DNA of 64,000 bases from positions 62,001-126,000 of the forward strand of contig DAONQC010000001.1 in the NCBI GenBank assembly GCA_035409945.1. The letters are read 5' to 3'. This document shows positions 46,071 through 55,383 of the stretch, one piece after another. Made by a program: the position numbers and the translations under genes. This DNA is from MWEH01 sp035409945. Its GTDB lineage: Bacteria; Bacillota; Clostridia; Christensenellales; DTU072. How positions within the stretch are numbered: the stretch's first letter is position 1; the number at the start of each line of letters is the position of its first letter. A model generated the notes under the pieces. The model saw only the letters and a list, made by a program, of their open reading frames with translations. It was not told the origin of the DNA and did no database searches.

Positions 46071-47429
46071 TCAGAGACCAAGTTTTTCAATAGCCCAAAT
46101 TGCTAAACTAAGTTCTAATCTCTTTTTGGTCAACTTGCACCCTATTGTATATTCGCCGTGTAAATCACCAGTTAAATTATAACTATTTGCAGTGCAACCG
46201 CCACCACAAAAATATTTTGCAAAACAATTTTTGCAATGACCCTTTGAAAAGATGGTATTTTTAGAAAAAATTGTTCTTATATTGGGGTTTAATATACCAT
46301 CAAATACATTGCCTATGACAAAATCCTTGTTTCCTACAAATTGATGGCATGGATAGATATCGCCTGTTGGACTAATTGCAAGATATTCAGTACCTGCACC
46401 GCAACCACTTAGTCTTTTATTAATGCAAGGACCATTTTCTAAATCAATCATAAAATGAAAGAAATTAAACCACTTATCAGACTTTCTAGATTCTAGATAT
46501 TTTTCAGCAAACAAATCGTATTCTTTTAAAACTCTATCTAAATGTTCGTCCCTAATGGCTAAACTATTGTCGCTCGGAAGAACAACAGGTTCAATTGAAA
46601 TTTGATCAAAGCCTTTTTCAACAAGGGCAAATATATCGTCACAAAAATCTAAATTAAGAGATGTAAACGTTCCTCTTGCATAGTACTTTTTGTCATTTCT
46701 TTTGTCCTTAAAGGCTAATGCATTTTTCAATGCTAAATCATATGTTCCTTTTCCATACTTATCAATCCGTACATTATCGTGAGTCAATTTACGTCCGTCT
46801 AAGCTCAAGACAACATTCACCATTTCCTCATTCAAAAAATCCATAGTTTTTTTTGATAATAACGTACAGTTAGTAGTGAATGTAAAATTAAAAAGTTTAT
46901 TGTATTCTTTTTCCTTACTCCTTGCGTATGATATTACTTTTTTCACCGTTCGTAAGTTTAAGAGAGGCTCCCCACCAAAAAAGTCTATTTCTACATTACG
47001 CACAGAATTACTATGTGCTATTAGAAAATCAACTGCTTTCATCCCTATTTCTGGTGACATAAAATCTTTTAAAGTATTATAAGTACCGTCTTTTGCAAAA
47101 CAATATTTACATCTAAGGTTACAATCGTGACATACGTTTAGACATAAAGATTTAATTAGATCTACGGACTTTGTATAATTTGTAATTTTTGAAACACAGT
47201 TCAACAAATTATTTTCTTCCAAGGTTAAAATCTCAGATAGTGTTGAGTCACGATCCGATACAGCAAAGGAATTTAAATCGTCATATTCCTCATCTGTCAT
47301 TAGCAATTTATAGTGATGTTTACACATCAAAAATGCTAAATAATCTACTACATGTAAACTACCGCTCTCAACATCCCATAAAAAGTAAAGTAAAATATTT
47401 TTGTGTCTAAATGAAAATGTGTGAATCAA
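46071..47429 (-). CDS. scfB: SCIFF radical SAM maturase (SPASM domain)
   Basis: Radical SAM enzyme that installs thioether crosslinks in the SCIFF precursor. It starts at a TTG that directly follows the scfA stop. The N-terminal IHTFSFRHKN...DVESGSLHVVDYLAF region is a precursor-recognition-type (RRE-like) segment typical of this family. C103, C107 and C110 form the CxxxCxxC cluster motif (CNLRCKYC). The C-terminal SPASM/twitch domain holds CGAGTEYLAISPTGDIYPCHQF and CKNCFAKYFCGGGCTANS. 452 residues is normal. Context with scfA, yajC and secD/secF is typical of Clostridia. Confidence 0.94.
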   Translation of the reverse strand: MIHTFSFRHKNILLYFLWDVESGSLHVVDYLAFLMCKHHYKLLMTDEEYDDLNSFAVSDRDSTLSEILTLEENNLLNCVSKITNYTKSVDLIKSLCLNVCHDCNLRCKYCFAKDGTYNTLKDFMSPEIGMKAVDFLIAHSNSVRNVEIDFFGGEPLLNLRTVKKVISYARSKEKEYNKLFNFTFTTNCTLLSKKTMDFLNEEMVNVVLSLDGRKLTHDNVRIDKYGKGTYDLALKNALAFKDKRNDKKYYARGTFTSLNLDFCDDIFALVEKGFDQISIEPVVLPSDNSLAIRDEHLDRVLKEYDLFAEKYLESRKSDKWFNFFHFMIDLENGPCINKRLSGCGAGTEYLAISPTGDIYPCHQFVGNKDFVIGNVFDGILNPNIRTIFSKNTIFSKGHCKNCFAKYFCGGGCTANSYNLTGDLHGEYTIGCKLTKKRLELSLAIWAIEKLGL

Positions 47430-47603
47430 TTACTTAAGTATCTCAGTTTCTTTTTTATTAATCTTTTCCTCTCGTGCACAATTTTGATTTCCTACAGTGC
47501 AACTTGTTTTACAAGCAGATTGACAACTAGACTGGCATTCTTTGCAATTTGTTTGATGATCTTTTTGAAAAATGTTATTAGAAATAATTTTTATATGTTT
47601 CAT
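47430..47603 (-). CDS. scfA: SCIFF ranthipeptide precursor
   Basis: 57 residues: MKHIKIISNN at the start, then six cysteines at 20, 23, 27, 31, 35 and 42 within CKECQSSCQSACKTSCTVG and NQNC. The core is almost the family consensus. A ~15-residue Lys/Glu-rich tail (AREEKINKKETEILK) extends beyond the usual ~45-residue length. GAGGTG precedes the ATG. It has its own promoter after the yajC terminator, and its stop abuts the maturase start codon. Family members are ribosomally made, post-translationally modified peptides; function here is not known. Confidence 0.95.
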   Translation of the reverse strand: MKHIKIISNNIFQKDHQTNCKECQSSCQSACKTSCTVGNQNCAREEKINKKETEILK

Positions 47604-47631
47604 AACGCACCTCGTGTTTATTAATGACGAA

Positions 47632-47661
47632 ATTATATCATATTGTGTAGTTTAATGCCAA
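47632..47661 (-). promoter_or_regulatory. Promoter of scfA-scfB
   Basis: TTGGCA (47656-47661), 18-base spacer, TATAAT (47632-47637) with an upstream TG (extended -10), on the minus strand, about 30 bases from the scfA ATG and just after the yajC terminator. Confidence 0.75.
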
Positions 47662-47664
47662 CAT

Positions 47665-47687
47665 AAAAGGGTTGCGCATGCAACCCT
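47665..47687 (-). terminator. Rho-independent terminator of yajC
   Basis: 8-bp stem AGGGTTGC/GCAACCCT with a 4-base loop, followed by TTTTA on the minus strand, about 30 bases after the yajC stop. Confidence 0.88.
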
Positions 47688-47717
47688 CTGTACATCAACT
47701 CAAGGATTAGATGACAA

Positions 47718-47999
47718 TTATAATTTATTCCTAATTGCACCTTTAACTACAACTATCTCAACCGGGTTTTCTTCAGTACCGATATCAAGAGTTACTCTAT
47801 CTGTGTCAGAGTTTATAACTTTAATAGTTCCAATTATTCCCGCAGTAGTCATAATCTTATCTCCTACTTTAAGGCTATCCATCATAGATTGATATTGTTT
47901 TTTTTGTTTTCTCTGGGGGATTATGGTCATCACTATCATTATAACAAAAAACACACCTAAAATTACTAAAAAAACCCAATTGTTGGTTCCGTCAAACAT
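47718..47999 (-). CDS. yajC: Preprotein translocase subunit YajC
   Basis: Small single-helix membrane protein associated with SecDF. A hydrophobic N-terminal helix (NWVFLVILGVFFVIMIVMTI) is followed by PQRKQKKQYQSMMDSLKVGDKIMTTAGIIGTI, the family core. 93 residues is typical. Between tgt and the SCIFF pair. Confidence 0.94.
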   Translation of the reverse strand: MFDGTNNWVFLVILGVFFVIMIVMTIIPQRKQKKQYQSMMDSLKVGDKIMTTAGIIGTIKVINSDTDRVTLDIGTEENPVEIVVVKGAIRNKL

Positions 48000-48147
48000 T
48001 GCTTTATCTCCTAAATGTTTTTTTTAGTTTATCATGAACAATAAACTCGTTGCAAGCATTATTTAGGTTTACTTATGGATGGATTATAATTTGAACTTTC
48101 CAATAACAAAATTTAGTTTTTTTATTAAATTTGTCAGTATAAATGTG

Positions 48148-49272
48148 TTAATCAACTCGATCTAACCTTGGTTTATATTCATTAATAAACTTGTCTCTAA
48201 AAGATAATAATGAATCTTGTCTAATTGCGTCTTTTATCCTTTCCACTAACCTATGTAATAACCTAATATTGTGTAGAGAGATTAATCTCCCTCCCAAGGC
48301 TTCGCCAGCATTTATTAAGTGTCTTAAATATGCTCTTGTATAATTTTTACAGGTGTAACAATCACAATCATCTTCTATAGGTGAAAAATCGTTTTTATAG
48401 ATAGCATTTCTTATTGTAATATTTCCCCTCATCGTCATTGCAGTACCATTTCTCCCTAATCTAGTCGGCAACACACAATCGAACATATCTATGCCACGAC
48501 AAACACCTTCAACAATGTAATCGGCACTTCCTACTCCCATTAAATATCTAGGCATATTATTAGGATAAAATGGTTTTAGACAATCTAATATTTCATACAT
48601 TACTTGGCTTTCTTCTCCAACGGAAAGTCCGCCGATTGCTATCCCGCATTTACAATATTTTAGAGTTCTTTCTATACTTTCAATCCTTAAGTCTTTAAAA
48701 ACATTTCCTTGCACAATAGGGAAAAGCACTTGTTTATCGTTATCTGCGACGTTATAACATCGTTCTAGCCACTTTAGAGTTCTGTCAACAGCTATTTTAC
48801 TATCTTTGTAACTTGTTCCGCTTTTTGTACATTCATCAAAAGCCATTATTATATCACTGTTAATGATTTTTTGTATTTCGATGGATTTTTCAGGAGTAAT
48901 AAAATGTACACTCCCATCAAGATAACTAGAAAATTTTACACCTTCATCGGTTACTTTTCTCATTCTGGAGAGAGAAAAGACCTGAAAACCACCACTGTCA
49001 GTCAAAATAGGTTTATTCCAGTTCATAAACTTATGAAGTCCGCCAGCATTATGTAATATTTCTGTACCAGGTCTTAGATAGAGATGATATGTATTCGACA
49101 AAATAATTTGGCTACCAGTTTCTATTAATTCTTCTGGTGTTAATGTTTTTACCGTTCCATTTGTGCCAACAGGCATAAAAACAGGTGTTTCAATCTCGCC
49201 TGACGGAGTTGACAGTACTCCTATTCGCGCCCCTGACTGTTTACAAGTTTTAATTATTCTATATGAAAACAA
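48148..49272 (-). CDS. tgt: tRNA-guanine transglycosylase
   Basis: Exchanges G34 for preQ1 in queuosine-type tRNAs. TTG start with GAGGTATAAG just upstream. The catalytic Asp is in LTDSGGFQVFSLS, substrate binding in GGLSVGEES, the second Asp in FDCVLPTRLGRNG, and the zinc site in CDCYTCKNYTRAYLRHLINAGE plus later His. 374 residues is normal. Its partner queA lies immediately upstream. Confidence 0.96.
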   Translation of the reverse strand: MFSYRIIKTCKQSGARIGVLSTPSGEIETPVFMPVGTNGTVKTLTPEELIETGSQIILSNTYHLYLRPGTEILHNAGGLHKFMNWNKPILTDSGGFQVFSLSRMRKVTDEGVKFSSYLDGSVHFITPEKSIEIQKIINSDIIMAFDECTKSGTSYKDSKIAVDRTLKWLERCYNVADNDKQVLFPIVQGNVFKDLRIESIERTLKYCKCGIAIGGLSVGEESQVMYEILDCLKPFYPNNMPRYLMGVGSADYIVEGVCRGIDMFDCVLPTRLGRNGTAMTMRGNITIRNAIYKNDFSPIEDDCDCYTCKNYTRAYLRHLINAGEALGGRLISLHNIRLLHRLVERIKDAIRQDSLLSFRDKFINEYKPRLDRVD

Positions 49273-49413
49273 CTTATACCTCTACTACTAACTACATTAT
49301 AATTTAGATTATTAATTAAGTGCATAATATCTCCAATATGAAAAACGGCTTATACCTCTATTCATTAAGCATATCATAGTTTAGATTGTTACTTTAAAAA
49401 CATAGCGTCTCCA
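49261..49413. repeat. Imperfect ~76-base tandem duplication at the queA-tgt junction
   Basis: 49261-49335 and 49336-49413 align over their whole length with about three-quarters identity: both begin atatgaaaa, share ttatacctcta and tttagatt, and end in ctcca. The right copy contains the queA 3' end with its stop; the left copy contains the tgt start, and its own queA-like part is degraded. Likely an old local duplication of the junction. Confidence 0.7.
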
Positions 49414-50438
49414 AAACTAAAAAATCTATATTTATTTTTTATGGCAATGTCATACAATTCAAGTGTTTTCTCTCGTCCGATAAACGCAGACACTAACATT
49501 AATAATGTGCTTTCTGGAAGATGAAAATTAGTAATCATGGAATCAACAATTTTAAATTGATAAGGAGGATATATGAATATATCAGTATCTCTCACCCCAT
49601 ACATTACTTCTTTATTTACATTAGCCGCCGCTTCTAGTGCCCTTACGGATGTGGTTCCTACCGCTATAATGCGTCTCCCTTCCGATTTTGCTATATTGAT
49701 TGAATGAGCTGCTTCTTTAGAAATCTCATAGTATTCACTATGCATAACATGTTTTGCAATATGAGAAACTTTAACTGGTCGAAAAGTCCCTAAGCCAACA
49801 TGTAAAAGTATTTCCACTATTTCAACGCCTTGATTTTTGATTTTTGTTAAAAGCTCTTTAGTGAAATGTAATCCAGCAGTTGGCGCGGCAGAAGAACCAA
49901 GAGTTTTAGAATAAACTGTTTGATATTTTTCAGTATTATCAAGTTTTTGTGTTATATATGGAGGTAAAGGCATTTCCCCGAATTTTGATAAAATATTTTC
50001 AAAGACACCTTCAAAATTACAAGATATTCTCCTAATCCCTGTTTCAGGCTCAATACCTTGTATACTAACAGATAAACTCTCATTAACTATTAAAGTCTGA
50101 CCAATTTTTGCTTTTCGAGCTGGCTTTAATAAAGCCTCCCAATCTGTATAATTAAGTCGTTTTAACAATAGAATCTCGAAGCGTCTTCCCTTCGCATCAA
50201 AAGCAAACAATCTAGACGGCATAACTCTGGTATTATTAATAACCAATACGTCCCCTTTCTTTAACCAGGTTAATATATCAGAGAATATAACATGTTGTAC
50301 TTCGTGCGTTTCTTTATCATAAACTAATAGTCTAGAGGAGTCTCTAGGCTCTGCTGGGGTTTGTGCTATTTGTTCGTTGGGAAGGAAATAAAAAAAATCT
50401 TCTTTTTTTAAACCTAAACAATTCTGATTATCAGTCAT
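49389..50438 (-). CDS. queA: S-adenosylmethionine:tRNA ribosyltransferase-isomerase
   Basis: Penultimate queuosine enzyme. The ATG at 50438 (MTDNQNCLG...) is chosen because the family begins just before FYFLPNEQIAQTPAEPRDSSRLLVYD; an upstream ATG at 50519 would add 27 unrelated residues inside ruvB. NNTRVMPSRLFA and SSAAPTAGLHFTKELL and GTTSVRALE are present. 349 residues with this start. It overlaps the ruvB stop by 8 bases. Confidence 0.94.
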   Translation of the reverse strand: MTDNQNCLGLKKEDFFYFLPNEQIAQTPAEPRDSSRLLVYDKETHEVQHVIFSDILTWLKKGDVLVINNTRVMPSRLFAFDAKGRRFEILLLKRLNYTDWEALLKPARKAKIGQTLIVNESLSVSIQGIEPETGIRRISCNFEGVFENILSKFGEMPLPPYITQKLDNTEKYQTVYSKTLGSSAAPTAGLHFTKELLTKIKNQGVEIVEILLHVGLGTFRPVKVSHIAKHVMHSEYYEISKEAAHSINIAKSEGRRIIAVGTTSVRALEAAANVNKEVMYGVRDTDIFIYPPYQFKIVDSMITNFHLPESTLLMLVSAFIGREKTLELYDIAIKNKYRFFSFGDAMFLK

Positions 50439-51507
50439 TTTTTTCACTATCATCTTGTTTCCATGTAAGAAGGTTATATTCTTCAGTTGTTGCATTAAAT
50501 GGTATATTAAGATGTTCATAGGCTAATTTTGTGCAAGTTCGTCCTCTTTGAGTTCTTGCTATGAAACCAATTTGCATAAGATATGGTTCGTATACATCTT
50601 CAATAGTAACCGATTCTTCACCACTTGCCGCTGCAATGGTTTCAAGTCCGACCGGACCACCTCCATATTTTTCGATAATGGTTGTCAATATAACTCTATC
50701 TATATCATCTAACCCTAGGTTATCAACTCCTAATCTAGACAAAGCATATTGTGCTATTTTTAGTGTTATTGTATCAGAATTTTCATGTTGAGCAAAATCT
50801 CGCATTCTTTTTAAAAATCTATTTGCTATCCGTGGGGTTCCTCTTGAGCGAACTGCTAACTCTAATGCTGCATCTTCATCTATTCGAATGTCTAAAATGC
50901 GTGCAGATCTCTTAATTATTGTTTTTAGTTCCTCAGGTGTATATAAATCTAGCCGTTTGATTATCCCAAAACGATCCCTAAGCGGAGAGGATATATTACC
51001 AGCTTTTGTAGTAGCTCCAATTAATGTAAATTTATTAATAGGAAGTCTAATCGAACGAGCTGCTGGTCCTTTACCAATGAACATATCAAACATAAAATCT
51101 TCCATAACAGGATACAAAGCTTCTTCAACTACATGGTTTAATCTATGAATTTCATCAATAAAAAGTACTGAATGAGGTGAGAGTGACGTTAATAGTGAGG
51201 CTAGTTCGCTTAGATTAGTTAAAGAAGGACCAGAAACTATTTTAAAATCCACAGCTAGTTCATACGAAATAATGCGACTTAACGTAGTTTTTCCTATTCC
51301 TGGCGGGCCATATAGTAAAACATGATCTAAAGATTCATTTCTTTCTTTAGCAGCTTGTATATAAATCCTAAGGTTATGCTTGAAATCTTCCTGCCCTATG
51401 AATTCATTTAGCGTTAATGGTCTTAAAACATTTTCGCCATCGGAAGTTTCGTTTTCAATAATCTCCATAGATACATATCTATTCTCGCTATTATTATCTT
51501 CTTGCAT
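50431..51507 (-). CDS. ruvB: Holliday junction branch-migration ATPase RuvB
   Basis: AAA+ motor. RPLTLNEFIGQ, Walker A GPPGIGKTT (67-75), Walker B LFIDEIHRLN, sensor GATTKAGNISSPLRDRFG, and the C-terminal winged helix with IGFIARTQRGRT. 358 residues with a ~28-residue N-terminal leader. Overlaps queA. Confidence 0.97.
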   Translation of the reverse strand: MQEDNNSENRYVSMEIIENETSDGENVLRPLTLNEFIGQEDFKHNLRIYIQAAKERNESLDHVLLYGPPGIGKTTLSRIISYELAVDFKIVSGPSLTNLSELASLLTSLSPHSVLFIDEIHRLNHVVEEALYPVMEDFMFDMFIGKGPAARSIRLPINKFTLIGATTKAGNISSPLRDRFGIIKRLDLYTPEELKTIIKRSARILDIRIDEDAALELAVRSRGTPRIANRFLKRMRDFAQHENSDTITLKIAQYALSRLGVDNLGLDDIDRVILTTIIEKYGGGPVGLETIAAASGEESVTIEDVYEPYLMQIGFIARTQRGRTCTKLAYEHLNIPFNATTEEYNLLTWKQDDSEKND

Positions 51508-51568
51508 AATTTATAAAATCCTCTTAAATTTGTTGTTTAATTTTAAATAATTTGTTTTCAATACTTTT

Positions 51569-52174
51569 TTAGTATTTATTCATGCTTTTCAGTGCATTAT
51601 AAATTAGGTTTTCCAATGTTCCATCCCAATTGTTTTCTTTACTCAAACTTACAGCCTTCATTGCATCCGCTCTTAATATACCTAGTGAGCACAAGGCTTC
51701 TATGGCTTCATTAATTATTTGGTTGTCACTATCCATAACATCTTCAATGTGAGTTAACAAAGAAGCATTTTCTGTAATTATTTTCTCTTTCAACTCCAAT
51801 ACTAATCTCTCTGCAATCTTTTTTCCTACTCCCTTGATTTTAGATAAAGATTTAGTATCTTCAGAGACAATCGTGAGTGCTAACGATTTTACTGGCATTC
51901 CTGAAAGTATTAAAATCCCTAGTTTCGGGCCAACACCTGATACTGTAATTAAATTTAAAAACATTTTTTTTTCTTCAGCTGATGAAAATCCATATAAATC
52001 TAAACTGTCATCTCGAACAACAAGATGTGTATATATAGTTACAACAGAATTAACAGATGAAAACTTTTCTAGAGTGTTTTTTGACACTATTACATTAAAG
52101 CCTATGCCATTAATATCTATAATTACACTATCTTCATTTGTTTGAATTAATTTACCAGTTAAAGAACTTATCAT
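51569..52174 (-). CDS. ruvA: Holliday junction protein RuvA
   Basis: Tetrameric junction-binding partner of RuvB. OB fold (MISSLTGKLIQTNEDSVIID), then two helix-hairpin-helix motifs (LITVSGVGPKLGILIL and LSKIKGVGKKIAERLVLELKEK), and the C-terminal RuvB-binding domain. 201 residues is normal. About 60 bases upstream of ruvB. Confidence 0.96.
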   Translation of the reverse strand: MISSLTGKLIQTNEDSVIIDINGIGFNVIVSKNTLEKFSSVNSVVTIYTHLVVRDDSLDLYGFSSAEEKKMFLNLITVSGVGPKLGILILSGMPVKSLALTIVSEDTKSLSKIKGVGKKIAERLVLELKEKIITENASLLTHIEDVMDSDNQIINEAIEALCSLGILRADAMKAVSLSKENNWDGTLENLIYNALKSMNKY

Positions 52175-52246
52175 TTACTATTCTCCTCTTGTTAAATATT
52201 ATACAGACATTATTAGTCAAATTGTAGTAATTCTTATTTAAACTAA

Positions 52247-52726
52247 CTATCTCAATAACCTGTTATTTTGGATGTGTGTTAAAGCAATAGCAATTGCATC
52301 TGCTGCATCATCTGGTTTCGGAATTCTATCAAGTTTTAGTAATAATTTTACCATTTCTTGTATTTGTTGCTTTTCTGCCTTACCATAACCAGTGAGTGAT
52401 TGTTTAACCTGTAGAGGTGTGTATTCAAATATCGGTAGATTTTGCTGCGCGCAAACATATAGTATGACGCCTCGTGCTTCAGCGACTTTAATGGCTGTTT
52501 TCGCATTTTTTTGGAAATATAACTCCTCTATTGAAACTTCATCAGGTTTAAACTTGTTAATTAAAACTAAAATCTGCTCTCCAATATACTTCAGCCTATC
52601 CGAAAAAATATCATCTTTGTGTGTCACAATTGTGCCATATGAAACCAATCGCCACATCCCTCTTTCAGAATCCACAACACTAAAACCCAATCTTCCATAC
52701 CCTGGGTCAAATCCAATAACTCTCAT
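52247..52726 (-). CDS. ruvC: Holliday junction resolvase RuvC
   Basis: Cuts Holliday junctions. RNase H fold with the catalytic acidic residues in VIGFDPGYGRLG (D7), SIEELYFQKNAKTA (Glu) and the C-terminal DDAADAIAIALTH. 159 residues is normal. First gene of ruvC-ruvA-ruvB-queA-tgt. Confidence 0.96.
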   Translation of the reverse strand: MRVIGFDPGYGRLGFSVVDSERGMWRLVSYGTIVTHKDDIFSDRLKYIGEQILVLINKFKPDEVSIEELYFQKNAKTAIKVAEARGVILYVCAQQNLPIFEYTPLQVKQSLTGYGKAEKQQIQEMVKLLLKLDRIPKPDDAADAIAIALTHIQNNRLLR

Positions 52727-52865
52727 GTCTCGATTTTATCCTAGATTATATATTTAAGTCAAATTATATACGAAGTACAAAATGTAAGATACTAGAGTGG
52801 TCATATAACAATGAAATTTATTTTTATTAATTAATTTTGTAACCGAGGATTGTCAATTTAAACTA

Positions 52866-53882
52866 CTATATCATTCTCTTTTCGGTGTTACAATCGTAAA
52901 AACGCATATCGTCATAAATGATTTTAACTCTATACTTTTCTTTTAGTTTTTTTGTTAATAAAAGCCCAATGTCAGTATCTATTAAATAATAACCATCTAA
53001 AAACCTAACATTATTAACACCAACCTCTATGCCATCATTATTAACAATGGTTTCTTCTAATAAATAAGAACAGATAGTACCTGGTGGTAAATCGTTAATT
53101 TCTAAATTACCTAAGCTACTGCTGTTAATTAAACAACTAATTTCATTAAGTGCAATAAAAGTCCTATTTTTGTTAATCAATTTATCAATGTATAAAGTTT
53201 TCGGATTATTAATAATATCTTCTTTTTTTGCATACTGCTCTACAAATCCTTGTCTAATAACCATAATCTTACTACCAACATATAAAGCTTCATTTGGAGT
53301 ACTCGTTAAAAAGATTAATGGACACGTAAACTTAAATCGATTTTTTAAATCATGTAGTTTTTTGTAGACAACTATTTTTTCTTCTGATGATAAATTATAA
53401 AAAATGTCATCTATAATCATAAGTTTTGGCTCACGCAAAAGCAGCCTAGCTAACTTTAACAATACTCTATCAACATTATTAAGCTTCTTTACAGGACAAT
53501 CAGCAAGGTGTTGAAATCCAAATATATTTATGACTTCATCAATTTTATTATTAGCTACATCACTGTTAACTTTTCGCATTTTAAGAATTTTAAGCAGATT
53601 ATACTTTAGCGATCTGTTTTTGTAAAAACCACCTTCTTGAAAAACTAATTGTATATCACGTAATTTAATATTTGTTTTAGTTATATCATTATTATTCAGT
53701 AAAATTGAACCTGATATTCCATCATCTATTAATCCTGCTATGGACTTAGCAATAGTTGTTTTTCCAGAACCGCTTTCGCCTATAATTGCAATTATTTCAC
53801 CGCTAGTACAACTAAAACTCGCATCAACGATACCATACGTTCCAAACAAGTATTTGACTGTAAGATTCTTTACATCTAACAC
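52866..53882 (-). CDS. Orphan ABC-type ATPase with non-canonical catalytic motifs
   Basis: 338 residues. Walker A GESGSGKTT (35-43) and the Q-loop (Q82) are intact, but the signature motif is LNNVD (134-138) in place of LSGGQ, Walker B is LMIIDD (Asp159 in place of the catalytic Glu), and the switch region is LTSTPNEAL with Ser194 where His is expected. The C-terminal ~110 residues resemble the regulatory/TOBE part of sugar-importer ATPases, though weakly. No permease or binding-protein gene is adjacent (ruvC and pgi flank it). It may retain ATP binding without normal hydrolysis, or serve an unknown importer whose permease is elsewhere. Confidence 0.82.
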   Translation of the reverse strand: MLDVKNLTVKYLFGTYGIVDASFSCTSGEIIAIIGESGSGKTTIAKSIAGLIDDGISGSILLNNNDITKTNIKLRDIQLVFQEGGFYKNRSLKYNLLKILKMRKVNSDVANNKIDEVINIFGFQHLADCPVKKLNNVDRVLLKLARLLLREPKLMIIDDIFYNLSSEEKIVVYKKLHDLKNRFKFTCPLIFLTSTPNEALYVGSKIMVIRQGFVEQYAKKEDIINNPKTLYIDKLINKNRTFIALNEISCLINSSSLGNLEINDLPPGTICSYLLEETIVNNDGIEVGVNNVRFLDGYYLIDTDIGLLLTKKLKEKYRVKIIYDDMRFYDCNTEKRMI

Positions 53883-53928
53883 AATGATAACACCTTCTAA
53901 TTATATCAATTAAACAATCAAAGCAAAG

Positions 53929-55344
53929 TTAACCAATGATAAACCTTTGAGACTTTGGTTTGGAAGAGCGTAACTCTCTCGCCTTAGCCTCATAGCCTTT
54001 ACGTCCAAGTAGTGCATATGTAGCATTTTTCCCCTCTTCAACTCCAGGTTGATTAAATGCATCAATTTCCAGAAAATAACCCATATATGCAGTTTCTAGC
54101 ATTAACAGCATTAAAAGCTGACCTAAATAATATTCATTAACAATAGGTAATGTAATTGTTCTATTTGCTCTTTTATTCTTCATAAGAGCATATTCTGTAG
54201 CTTTCATTTCACTGGATATTAGTTCATTAAGGGTATGACCTGATAAGAAAGAAACCGAAGTCATATCTTCATACCCTCCCGGGATGGTAATTGTACTTCT
54301 GTAATTTTCCACATTAATAAATGTTATAGTTTTATCATACGGACCTTCAGTGTACAACTGAATTTGACTATGTTGATCAGTTACACCGATTGCTTTTACC
54401 GGCGTTTGTCCTTCATTAACTGTTTCACCATATATATTTTTCGCCTTACCTAAACTTTCACCCCAAAGCTGGCAGTACCAGTCAGCCATAAGCTTTAAAC
54501 TATCTGCATATGGCATCATAACGCTAATATTTTTGCCTTTTTTATACATTATGTATTGTGTAACTGCCGCGGCTAAGGACATATTGTCGGATATGCTCGC
54601 TTTTCGGCAGGATTTTTCCATATCCAAACAACCTTTTAAAAGATTTCTGATATCCATACCTAATACTGCAGCAGGAAATAGCCCTACTGGAGATATTACA
54701 CTGAATCTACCTCCTACATTTTTAGGAATAAAAAACGTTTTTAATCCTTCAATTTGTGCAATTTTAATTAGATTTCCATCATTCTCATCAGTTGTAGCAA
54801 TTATATGATCTCTCGCATTTTCGCCATATGTTCTCTTTAGGATATCCATTATAATCAAGAATTGACTCATTGTTTCAGAAGTGGAGCCACTTTTTGTTAT
54901 CACATTAAAAACTGTTTTGTTTAGGTCAATTGTATCTAATAGTGCTTGCATCCTTTCAGGATCTATATTATCTTCGACATAAAATTTAGGCGCTTTACGT
55001 TTGGTTCTATTCAATTCGTTGTGATGTAGGTGACAAAGAGCTTGAAATAAAGCCATGATACCAAGAGCAGAACCGCCAATTCCTAAAACAACAAAATGTT
55101 CTGCTTTCCTAACTTGCTTAGCTGTAGATAAAATATCACTCACAATGCTTTTTTGATTATGCGGTAAATCTAACCAACCCAACATACCGGTATTAGCAAT
55201 CCTATCCTCTTTGAGCTTAGCAACAGCCCTTTTTTGTAAAGTCTTTACTGCCACAAGGTCCTTTTCAGTAATTCCTTCACTTCCGATATGATTTTCCATC
55301 ATATAATTATAATCAAATTTTATAAACTTCTTCTCTTGTATCAT
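53929..55344 (-). CDS. pgi: Glucose-6-phosphate isomerase
   Basis: Glycolytic isomerase. The ATG at 55344 (MIQEKKFIKFDYNYM) is preferred over one six codons upstream because GGAGGG lies at the right distance before it. LGIGGSALGIMALFQAL, VITKSGSTSETMSQFLIIMD, VGGRFSVISPVGL and the later WGESLGKAKN segments are present. 471 residues, the shorter Firmicute-type form. The gene lies between the TIM-barrel gene and the ABC ATPase. Confidence 0.96.
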   Translation of the reverse strand: MIQEKKFIKFDYNYMMENHIGSEGITEKDLVAVKTLQKRAVAKLKEDRIANTGMLGWLDLPHNQKSIVSDILSTAKQVRKAEHFVVLGIGGSALGIMALFQALCHLHHNELNRTKRKAPKFYVEDNIDPERMQALLDTIDLNKTVFNVITKSGSTSETMSQFLIIMDILKRTYGENARDHIIATTDENDGNLIKIAQIEGLKTFFIPKNVGGRFSVISPVGLFPAAVLGMDIRNLLKGCLDMEKSCRKASISDNMSLAAAVTQYIMYKKGKNISVMMPYADSLKLMADWYCQLWGESLGKAKNIYGETVNEGQTPVKAIGVTDQHSQIQLYTEGPYDKTITFINVENYRSTITIPGGYEDMTSVSFLSGHTLNELISSEMKATEYALMKNKRANRTITLPIVNEYYLGQLLMLLMLETAYMGYFLEIDAFNQPGVEEGKNATYALLGRKGYEAKARELRSSKPKSQRFIIG

Positions 55345-55383
55345 TTTTGCCCTCCAATACAAATAAAATATTATTTACCTTGT

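Noticed and set aside
48001..48147. Promoter of yajC
   Set aside because: A TATAAT is present upstream, but the best -35 (TTGTTA) is only 15 bases away, too weak to report.
50439..50519. Longer queA start (376 residues)
   Set aside because: The extra 27 residues lie within the 3' end of ruvB, have no family similarity, and the ATG at 50438 gives a standard QueA N-terminus.
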